Source: QHWT01 sp963755695
GTDB lineage: Bacteria; Acidobacteriota; Vicinamibacteria; Vicinamibacterales; 2-12-FULL-66-21
Reading direction: 5' to 3'
NCBI GenBank assembly: GCA_963755695.1
Contig: CAVWLB010000008.1
Location: forward strand, 558,001 to 622,000
DNA length: 64,000 nt
The notes beneath the pieces are model-generated. The model saw only the letters and a list, made by a program, of their open reading frames with translations, did no database searches and had not been told where the DNA came from. Both the position numbers and the translations under genes were made by a program. Below are positions 57,129 to 64,000 of the stretch, one piece after another (position 1 is the first letter of the stretch; every line of letters begins with the position of its first letter).

Positions 57129-59201
57129 TCACCACACCCGGCAGACCGGCTGCTTCACCATCTTCGATGTGGCCTGGCAGCTGAACGCCTTCTGGAACTC
57201 CGGCATGTTCGAGACGACGCCGTTCGTGCGGTAGCTGCCGGGCGAGTGCGGGTTGGTCTGGGCGTGCAGAGCGCGCGATCTCCTCGGTGCGGTTCTCACA
57301 CCACATCTGCGCCCAGCCGACGAAGAAGCGCTGCTCGGGCGTGAAGCCGTCGGCCTCTGCCGAGCGTGCTTGGTCTTGAGGTCGTCCATCAGCGCCATCC
57401 ACGCCGAGGCGCAGGCCGCCGTTGTCCGCGACGTTCTCGCCCAGCGTCAGCTTGCCGTTCAGCTTGACGTCGTCGACCGCGGTGTAGCCGCCAGTACTGG
57501 TTCGGCGACGCAGGCGGCGCGCTCCTCGAACGCCTTGCCGTCGGCCGGCGGTCCACCAGTCGCGCAGGTTGCCGTCCGCGTCGAACTGACGGCCCTGGTC
57601 GTCGAAGCCGTGCGTCAGCTCGTGGCCGACCACCGCTCCCGCCGCGCCGAAGTTGACCGCATCGTCGGCCGCCTTGATGAAGAACGGCGGCTGCAGGATG
57701 CCGGCCGGGAAGTTGATGTTGTTCTCGAGACGGGTTGTAGTACGCATTGACGGTCGGCGGCGTCATCAGCCATTCGGTCTTGTCGACGGGCTTGCCGATC
57801 TTGGCCAGCTGTCGCCGGTAGGCGAAGGTGTTGGAGCGCAGCGAGTTCCCGAGAGCGTCGCCACGGACGATGCGCAGCGACGAGTAGTCGCGCCAGCGAT
57901 CCGGGTAGCCGATCTTGTTGGCCACGGCGCTGCAGCTTCACTTCGGCCTGCCGCTTCGTCTCGTCCGACATCCAGGTAATCTGCTTGATGTCCGCGTCGA
58001 GCGCCGCCTCGATCGCCTGCACCATCTGCTGCGTGCGCTCCTTGCCTTCCGCACCGAACGTGCGGTCGACGTAGGCCTTGCCGAGCGCCTCTCCGAGATC
58101 GCTGATCGGCGGCGTTCGACACAACGCTTCCAACGCGGTCGCTGCTCCTGCGCGCCGGTCAGCGCCGTTGCCGTAGAAGGCGAACGTCTCCTCGTCGAAC
58201 GCTTTCGGCAGCATGTCCGCGTTGGCATGCAGGGCGTGCCAGCGGACGTAGGTCTTCAGATCGTCCAGTGACGTAGCGGCGATCACCTCGTCAACGGCTT
58301 TGATGAACTCCGGCTCCGCCACGTTCGCGCTGGTGACCGAGGGAACCTCCGCGGTTTCCAGATAGGGAGAGAGATTCACCGATGGCAGCGAGCTTGCGGA
58401 CTTCGTCCATGCACATGCGGTGATAGATGTTGGCGGGCGTGCGGCGCGCGACGCGCTCGAGCGCGCGCCTGGCAAGGCCGTCTCGATCTGCAACGATCGC
58501 CGTGGCGCCGGCCGCGGCATGGTCCGGGGTATCGCCGGCAAGCTGCAACATCTTCGTGACGTGTTGCGCGTATTGGTCCCGCAGCTGCACGGACTTCGCA
58601 TCATCCTTGATGTAGTAGTCGCGATCGGGCAGACCAAGGCCGTTCCGATGTCGAACGTCGCAATGTACCTGAGAGGCGTCCTTGAAGTCAGGTCTCGCGC
58701 CGAAGCTGAAGAACGGCACGACGCCGATGGTCTGCAGGTGGCCGACGACAGCGGGGAGGTCGGTCTTGGTCTTGATCGCCGCCACACGCTCGAGCTCCGG
58801 TTCGAGCGGCTCGAGCCGCTTCGACTCGATCGCCGCTTCATCCATGCAACTCGAGTAGTAGTCGCCGATCTTTCGCCAGTCCGCGCTGCTGTCAGGCTTG
58901 GCCGCGTCTTCCAGAATGCTTTTGAGGATTTCGTAATTGCGATCCTGCAGCTCTTCGAACCTGCCGTAGCGCGGCCTCGATCCGGCGGGATCGGATGTTT
59001 CGCGAGCCATCCGCCGCAGGCGAACTGGTAGAAATCGCTGCACGGATCCGCGGAGCGGTCCATCGCGGCGAGGTCGATCCCCGATCCGCTGGCGGCTGGT
59101 TGATTGCCCGGCTGCTGTGCCCCGACCCGAGCGTCGGCGAGCGTGATCAACGTGGCTAGTGGAATCGCTACGGTCCAGAACGCCTGATGTCTGATTGTCA
59201 T
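57129..59201 (-). pseudogene. M13-family (neprilysin-like) zinc metallopeptidase, multiple frameshifts
   Basis: Signal peptide then MDRSADPCSDFYQFACGGWL, the usual M13 start. Later pieces, in changing frames, include VLFGAR-like helical sequence, NAYYNPSREQH, GAAGAVVGHELTHGFDDQGR with the HExxH zinc site, GENVADNGGLRLG with the third ligand Glu, and RFFVGWAQMWCENRTEE. It ends KQPVCRVW at 57129. Repaired length about 690 residues, normal for bacterial M13. I count at least six frame changes. Exported endopeptidase. Confidence 0.8.
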
Positions 59202-59222
59202 CGTGAGTGTGTGTCCCTGGGT

Positions 59223-59228
59223 GATAAT
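59223..59228 (+). promoter_or_regulatory. -10 box for the alpha/beta hydrolase (leaderless)
   Basis: GATAAT lies 6 nt before ATG 59235; no ribosome binding site. Confidence 0.5.
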
Positions 59229-59234
59229 GCCGGC

Positions 59235-59876
59235 ATGACCCGGCGCGGATTGTCAGTCTATCGCAGCGACAACGCACGCGCGGGACTGATCCTCGCCCAC
59301 GGCGCCGGCGCCGGGCAGAAGAGCCCGTTCATGGTCGGCGCGGCGCGCGCGCTCGCCGCCAGGGGAATCGTTGCCGCGACGTTCGATTTCCCTTACATGG
59401 CCGAGGGCCGGAAGGTACCGGACCGAGGTCCGATACTCGAAGAGGCGTGGCGCGATGCCATCGCGGACGGTTCGGCGCGGCCCGAGTTCGCCGGATTGCC
59501 ACTGTTCATCGGCGGGAAATCCATGGGCGGCCGCATCGCCTCGCAGGCTGCTGCCGAACGACCGCTGCCAATCACAGGGCTGGTCTTTCTCGGCTACCCC
59601 TTGCATCCGCCGGGAAAGCCCCAGCAACGGCGAGACGCACACCTTCCGCAGATTCGTGTGCCCATGCTGTTCGTTCAGGGCAGCCGGGACGCGTTCGGCA
59701 CGGCTGACGAGATCCGCTCGTTGTTGCCGCGTCTGACGCCCACCACCGAACTTTACGAGGTCGGCGGCGGCGATCACTCCTTCAAGGTTCCCGCGCGTCT
59801 CGGGAAGCCCTCGGTCGTGATGGACGGAATCTTGGACGCGGTTGCCACCTTCATTCACTCCGCAACACGCTCATAG
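59235..59876 (+). CDS. Alpha/beta hydrolase, KANL3/TEX30-like
   Basis: 213 residues: GLILAHGAGAGQKSPFM (oxyanion loop), FIGGKSMGGRIASQ (nucleophile elbow with Ser), FVQGSRDAFG (acid region) and VGGGDHSF (catalytic His). It resembles small dienelactone-hydrolase-like proteins of the KANL3/TEX30 group; the substrate is unknown. Start chosen by the GATAAT spacing. The last 26 bp overlap the convergent permease gene. Confidence 0.8.
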   Translation: MTRRGLSVYRSDNARAGLILAHGAGAGQKSPFMVGAARALAARGIVAATFDFPYMAEGRKVPDRGPILEEAWRDAIADGSARPEFAGLPLFIGGKSMGGRIASQAAAERPLPITGLVFLGYPLHPPGKPQQRRDAHLPQIRVPMLFVQGSRDAFGTADEIRSLLPRLTPTTELYEVGGGDHSFKVPARLGKPSVVMDGILDAVATFIHSATRS

Positions 59877-62247
59877 GGTCCGACCGGCTGGCGCGGCGAG
59901 CGGGGATGTAACAGGCAAAGGTCGCGGCGGTTGCGAGCACGCACGCTGCCACCGCATAAGCAATCGCGTCAGTCGGTCCAACGCCGAAGAGCGCCGCCGC
60001 GAGGGTGCGCGCGGCGAGGGGGCCAAGGGCAAATCCAATCGCGAGCCCGGCACACGTAACCAGGATGCCTTCCCGAAGGACCAGGGACTGGACCTGCCCT
60101 GGTCTGGCGCCGAGCGCCAGGCGCACCGCGAATTCGCGCACGCGCTGCGACACGCCATAACTGAGGACGCCGTAGACACCGACGGCCGACACGACCAGCG
60201 CGAGCAGCCCAAGTGCCGACGAGAGCAGCGCGCTCAGCCGGGGACGCGCGAGCGTGTGTCCAACTACCGCCTCCATCGGCGCCACATCGGCCAGAGGCTG
60301 CGCGGGATCGATCGATTGAATGGCTGCGGAAGCCACGCCGGCCAGCGATGATGGGGTGGTTTCGGTCCTGACGACGAAGGTCATCGCGCCGCGCGCGTGC
60401 TGGGTGAACGGGCGATACACCGTCGCTCGAGCATCTTCGGCCAGGCCACGGTGCCGGACGTCGCCGACGATCCCGACTATCTCGATGGGATCATCGGGTA
60501 GTCTGATCCACCGGATCCGCATGCCGACGACATGGCCATCGGGGCGCAGCTGACGGGCAAAGCTCCGATCGACGACAGCGATGGAGGGATGATCAGCTAC
60601 GTCCGCAGCCGTGAACGCGCGGCCGTCGACGATCGGCATGTGCATGACCGCGAAATAGTCGGGAGTCACGCCGCGGAGATCCGCATCCAGACGGCGAGTC
60701 GTATCACGCTCCGGCACGTCGAACGCGCTTCCAAGCACCGCTCCGCTCATCGGAAGCTGGGTGATTGCGCCGACGCCACGGACACCGGGCAACTGTCGCA
60801 GCCGATCGGTGGACTGCTCGAAGAAGCGCGCCATGTCGCGACCGGTTGCATACGACCCCGGCAAGGTCACTCGAAATGTCAGTACACCTCGAGGATCGAT
60901 CCCGCTCGGCACTTGCGCGAGGCGGAACACTGTGCGCGCGAGAAGCGCCGTGCACACCAGCGCAAGTGCGGCGAGGGCGATCTGCCCGACGGCAAGCGTC
61001 CGGCCGACCATCGCGAACCGCGAAGAGCGGCCGACGGCGCGATCGACGGCGGCAACATCGCCGGCCCGCGCGGCGCCGGCCGCCGGCACGATTGCGCATA
61101 CCGCCGTGACGACGAGGAGGAGCAGCATGGCAAAACCTGCCAGTCGCCCATCGACGAGCGCGCCGCCCAGCCGCGGCAGCACATTCGGATCGAAACACGC
61201 GACCAGCCGCGGCACACCTATCCCCAGCAGCGACCCGAGGCCACAACCCGCGCCGGCGAGCAGCAGCGCCTCGGCGAACAGCAGCCGGACGAGCCGCCCC
61301 GGTCCGGCGCCAAGCGCCGCGCGCACCATCAACTCGCGTCGGCGCATTTCACCCCGAGTCAGAAGCAGATTCACGACATTGACACAGGACAGCGCGAGCA
61401 CGATCGCGACGATCGCGCCAAGCGCCTGCAACACCGGCTTCGCGCTGCGCGCGATGTCCTCCTCGAATGGCACGATCGCGAACGACCACGGCGCCGGCCG
61501 GTGGGCTTGCGGATAGATCTGCGAGTAGTTGCCGGCGATACGAGCGGCTTCGCGTTCGGCCGACCCGACCGTGACGCCGGGTGCGAGTCTGGCGACGGCG
61601 TGAAGGTAACGAATGTCGCGGGCGCGGGCATGAGCGTGCGGCGCCAGCGGCACCCACGCGTCCACTGAAGCGGGAAAGACGCTGCTCGGCGGCGGCAGCG
61701 TAAATCCTCGCGGGAGCACACCTCGCACCACGTACGAACGGCCGTCGAGCTGCAGCGTGCGGCCGACTAGCGTCACGTCGGCGCCGAACCGTCGACGCCA
61801 GAATGCATCGCTGAGCAGCACCACCCCCAACGCACCCGGACGGTCATCGTCGGCATCGAACGTCCGCCCGAGGGAGGCGTCGACGCCGAGCAGCGGAAAG
61901 AGCCCGGCCGACGCGGCGACTACCTGCAGTTCCTCGGGGGCACCCGCGTTGGTGAGGTTCATCCGGATATCGGTCAGGCCAGCGATCCCGCTGAACGATC
62001 GTGCGTCGCGCGACAGATCGTCGATTTCGGGTAGTGAAAGCCAGATCCGCGATCCATCGGGCGGCATGCCCCACACCAGCACGATCCCCGATGGATCGCG
62101 ATACGGCAGCGGCCGCAACAGCGCGGCATTCACGAGGGTAAAGACCCCGACGACCGCGGCGGATGCCAGGGCGAGCGTAATCACAGACGCGGCAGTGAAC
62201 GCCGGCGCGCGGCGCAGGCTGCGGAAGCCATAGCGGATGTCGCGCAT
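59851..62247 (-). CDS. Large duplicated FtsX/MacB-like permease, short form
   Basis: 798 residues. It begins directly with MRDIRYGFRSLRRAPAFTAA and a membrane helix, so it lacks the N-terminal soluble helices of the two ADOP permeases at 24.7 and 33.0 kb. The rest is the same: MacB-core domain, FtsX bundle (LSCVNVVNLLLTRGEMRRRE), second half (LLALVVSAVGVYGVLSYGVS) and PARRASRSDPMSVLRSE. No PadR is adjacent. Its ATG follows directly on the stop codon of the iron-permease-like gene, so these two form an operon. Confidence 0.85.
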   Translation of the reverse strand: MRDIRYGFRSLRRAPAFTAASVITLALASAAVVGVFTLVNAALLRPLPYRDPSGIVLVWGMPPDGSRIWLSLPEIDDLSRDARSFSGIAGLTDIRMNLTNAGAPEELQVVAASAGLFPLLGVDASLGRTFDADDDRPGALGVVLLSDAFWRRRFGADVTLVGRTLQLDGRSYVVRGVLPRGFTLPPPSSVFPASVDAWVPLAPHAHARARDIRYLHAVARLAPGVTVGSAEREAARIAGNYSQIYPQAHRPAPWSFAIVPFEEDIARSAKPVLQALGAIVAIVLALSCVNVVNLLLTRGEMRRRELMVRAALGAGPGRLVRLLFAEALLLAGAGCGLGSLLGIGVPRLVACFDPNVLPRLGGALVDGRLAGFAMLLLLVVTAVCAIVPAAGAARAGDVAAVDRAVGRSSRFAMVGRTLAVGQIALAALALVCTALLARTVFRLAQVPSGIDPRGVLTFRVTLPGSYATGRDMARFFEQSTDRLRQLPGVRGVGAITQLPMSGAVLGSAFDVPERDTTRRLDADLRGVTPDYFAVMHMPIVDGRAFTAADVADHPSIAVVDRSFARQLRPDGHVVGMRIRWIRLPDDPIEIVGIVGDVRHRGLAEDARATVYRPFTQHARGAMTFVVRTETTPSSLAGVASAAIQSIDPAQPLADVAPMEAVVGHTLARPRLSALLSSALGLLALVVSAVGVYGVLSYGVSQRVREFAVRLALGARPGQVQSLVLREGILVTCAGLAIGFALGPLAARTLAAALFGVGPTDAIAYAVAACVLATAATFACYIPARRASRSDPMSVLRSE

Positions 62248-62727
62248 CTACTTCTTTCCGTCCTTGCTCAGGGCCGCTCGCTTTGCGGAGTGACGATGGT
62301 CCGCCTCTTCGATGGAATGGGAGTGCGTCAGGCTCGCATCCTTCTTCGCCATTGCGGCGAGCCGTTGATAGAACGTGTGCAGCACGTGGAGCTCCTTTTC
62401 CGACAGATCCTCCACGTCGATGAGCCGATTGCTCGCCCCCTCTACCGCGGCGACCAGCTCGTTCAGCTTCAGCTGCAGGGCGAGCGAATCCTTGTTCTGC
62501 GATCGCTGGATGAGGAAGACCATCAGGAAGGTGACGATCGTCGTAGCGGTATTGACTACCAGCTGCCAGGTGTCGGAAAACCTGAAGATCGGACCGAGCG
62601 CGGCCCAGACAATGATCGCTCCACCGGCGAGACCGAAGGCGGTGGTGCTGCCGGTCCAGCGGGTGACTTTCGTCGAAAACTCCTCGAACCACTGACCGAG
62701 CGCGCCGTGCCTCCGTCGCATGAGCAT
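62248..62727 (-). CDS. Low-affinity iron permease-like membrane protein
   Basis: 159 residues with two or three membrane helices (FGLAGGAIIVWAALGPIF; WQLVVNTATTIVTFLMVFLI) followed by QRSQNKDSLALQLKLNELVA, the conserved block of the low-affinity iron permease family, and a His-rich tail. The transport role in bacteria is inferred from fungal relatives. GGAGGT precedes ATG 62727. Confidence 0.8.
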   Translation of the reverse strand: MLMRRRHGALGQWFEEFSTKVTRWTGSTTAFGLAGGAIIVWAALGPIFRFSDTWQLVVNTATTIVTFLMVFLIQRSQNKDSLALQLKLNELVAAVEGASNRLIDVEDLSEKELHVLHTFYQRLAAMAKKDASLTHSHSIEEADHRHSAKRAALSKDGKK

Positions 62728-62767
62728 GGGTACCTCCGAGAACAATATGTCGGCCTTCAGTGCCGCG

Positions 62768-63207
62768 TGCAACGTGCTCTAAGGGTGCTAGGTGCAAGGT
62801 GCTACGTGCTCGGTGCTACGTGCTCGGTACTACGTGCTCGGTGCTACGTGCTCGTGCTACGTGCTCGTGCTACGTGCTCGTGCTACGTGCTCGTGCTACG
62901 TGCTCGTGCTACGTGCTCGTGCTACGTGCTCGTGCTACGTGCTCGTGCTACGTGCTCGTGCTACGTGCTCGTGCTACGTGCTCGTGCTACGTGCTCGTGC
63001 TACGTGCTCGGTGCTACGTGCTGCCAAATGCAAGTGGAAGGACGAGCACCTCGCACACTGAGAGCACCTCGCACACTGAGAGCACCTCGCACACTGAGAG
63101 CACCTCGCACCTGAGAGCACCTCGCACCTGAGAGCACCTCGCACCTCACAGCACCTAGCACTCAGCACGTAGCACCTTGCACGTAGCACCCTTAGTGCGT
63201 TGCACCG
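62768..63207. repeat. Word-repeat island 10 with terminal inverted repeats and a 13 x 13-nt perfect array
   Basis: Terminal inverted repeats 62779-62810 and 63164-63195 match over 32 nt with one mismatch (CTAAGGGTGCTA...). Inside, 62841-63009 is 13 perfect tandem copies of GTGCTACGTGCTC. A unique spacer (about 63020-63043) follows, then 63044-63131 with three 18-nt and two 17-nt units of GAGCACCTCGCAC type, the complementary word. It lies between divergent genes and looks like a MITE-like element, but no target-site duplication was identified. Confidence 0.9.
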
Positions 63208-63225
63208 ACTGGCAACTCGTCCTGC

Positions 63226-63231
63226 TATAGT
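63226..63231 (+). promoter_or_regulatory. -10 box for pepF (leaderless)
   Basis: TATAGT lies 6 nt before ATG 63238, just outside the right end of island 10; no ribosome binding site. Confidence 0.5.
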
Positions 63232-63237
63232 TGGTCA

Positions 63238-64000
63238 ATGCCATCCGAAACGATAACCCAGGCGCGCAGCCGGCGGCGCGACGACATACCTGAACGCTTC
63301 AAGTGGAACCTCAACGACATCTATCCAGACTGGAGTGCGTGGGAGGCCGCCTACAAAAAGCTCGAGGCCGGCATCGATCGTTACGCTGCGCTCAAGGGCA
63401 CGCTGTCGGAGGGTCCGCATCGGCTTCTCGAAGCGTTCCAGTTGTCGGAGGAGCTGGACCAGCTCGCGTATCGGGTCTGGTACTACCCGTCACTCCAGTA
63501 CGATCAGGACCAGCGCGACAACGCCGTCAACGCGAAAAAGCAGCAGGTGCAGCTCCTGTTCGCCAGGTTGAGCCAGGCGGGATCGTGGTTCAACCCCGAG
63601 CTGCTTGCGATTCCGCTCGAGACCGTGCGTGGATGGATGCGCGAAAACCCGGCGCTCCCTCTCTACGCGTTCGCGATTGAAAATCTCTATCGCCAGCAAG
63701 AGCACGTCCTCGACGAGGCCGGCGAGCGGCTGATGTCGCTGGCCAGCCGGCTGGCTGCGTCGCCCAACGAAGCGTACTGGGCGCTCTCGACTGCGGACGC
63801 GAAATTTCCGTCAATCACGCTCTCGACCGGTGAGACAGTAACGGTGTCGTACGGGCAGTACCGCGCGATCCTGGCCACCCGCCGCGAACAGTCGGACCGC
63901 GAGAAGGCCTTCACCGCCCTGCACGAGACCTACAAGGGCACGCTGAACACCTACGCGACGCTCTACAACTCGGTGTGTCAGCGCGACTGGTTCCAGGCGC
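63238..64000 (+). CDS. pepF: Oligoendopeptidase F (M3 family), 3' truncated by the window
   Basis: 254 residues are visible. DIPERFKWNLNDIYPDWSAW and YAALKGTLSEGPHRLLEAFQ are the typical PepF N-terminus; helices around ELDQLAYRVWYYPSLQYDQD and EEAGERLMSLA-like sequence follow, then FTALHETYKGTLNTYATLYN. The HExxH catalytic region lies beyond the window. It cleaves cytosolic oligopeptides. Confidence 0.85.
   Translation, partial: MPSETITQARSRRRDDIPERFKWNLNDIYPDWSAWEAAYKKLEAGIDRYAALKGTLSEGPHRLLEAFQLSEELDQLAYRVWYYPSLQYDQDQRDNAVNAKKQQVQLLFARLSQAGSWFNPELLAIPLETVRGWMRENPALPLYAFAIENLYRQQEHVLDEAGERLMSLASRLAASPNEAYWALSTADAKFPSITLSTGETVTVSYGQYRAILATRREQSDREKAFTALHETYKGTLNTYATLYNSVCQRDWFQA

Noticed and set aside
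62841..63009. CRISPR-like array
   Set aside because: The 13-nt units are directly adjacent with no spacers, are too short for CRISPR repeats, and no cas gene is present.
62760..63131. Protein-coding frames of 89-123 residues in the repeat array (Cys/Tyr/Val/Leu/Arg-rich)
   Set aside because: They are translations of the tandem 13-mer, open in three frames at once, with no start signal or folded pattern.

Overview
The window is a 64 kb, high-GC bacterial chromosomal segment. The gene set fits Acidobacteriota, most likely class Vicinamibacteria. The main reasons are PadR regulators paired with very large FtsX/MacB-type permeases (the acidobacterial 'ADOP' arrangement), a type III glutamine synthetase, many secreted metallopeptidases (DUF885, M48, M13, M3) and VPS10/BNR-repeat exoproteins. 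The taxonomic call is an inference from gene families; there is no rRNA or ribosomal protein here to confirm it. No tRNA, rRNA, intact insertion sequence, prophage or CRISPR array was recognised.

Layout. 1-10 kb: eRF1-like protein, VTT membrane protein, DUF885 peptidase, pncB, FRG-domain protein, quinone oxidoreductase, tatA, DUF763, GDSL lipoprotein, and the scrambled remains of a von Willebrand-type gene. 10-21 kb: a type II topoisomerase pair (parE, and parC with one frameshift) flanking sucA-sucB and an M48 peptidase. 21-28 kb: PhzF-like isomerase, a small metal-binding membrane protein, DUF421, remnants of a TPP enzyme and of an enolase-superfamily gene, then a DUF4097-like / PadR / ADOP-permease unit. 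28-41 kb: glnN, a second PadR, cyanophycinase-like peptidase, a third PadR with its ADOP permease, DUF1684, a membrane protein, a cupin, a BNR-repeat exoprotein and DNA polymerase IV. 42-46 kb: NYN-LOTUS RNA-binding protein, a cyclophilin remnant, a Lys/Ala-rich secreted protein and a beta-barrel-like protein. 46-56 kb: three HlyD-type adaptors coupled to one MacB-type permease, then metH and an ArsR-methyltransferase gene. 56-64 kb: DsbA-like protein, M13 peptidase, alpha/beta hydrolase, a third large permease, an iron-permease-like protein and the start of pepF.

The most unusual content lies between the genes. Ten intergenic islands are each built from one short word of about 6-13 nt, repeated on one arm and repeated as its reverse complement on the other, so that each island can fold into a long hairpin. 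Most islands have their own word, although a few share one. They sit directly on gene ends: stop codons of flanking genes, and once a start codon, lie inside the words. The best examples are at 18.2, 20.9 and 62.8-63.2 kb.

A second pattern is that about a dozen unlinked or divergent genes have a TANNNT-like -10 box 6-8 nt upstream of the start codon and no ribosome binding site, which predicts leaderless mRNAs. Genes inside operons have Shine-Dalgarno sequences or 4-8 nt overlaps.

Single-base frameshifts are common, especially at 37-38, 43-49 and 54-59 kb, and hit essential-looking genes (parC, metH). Assembly or sequencing indels are the simplest explanation. Three loci (8.9-9.9, 23.6-24.7 and 43.6-43.9 kb) are more than frameshifted: blocks of conserved genes are missing or inverted.
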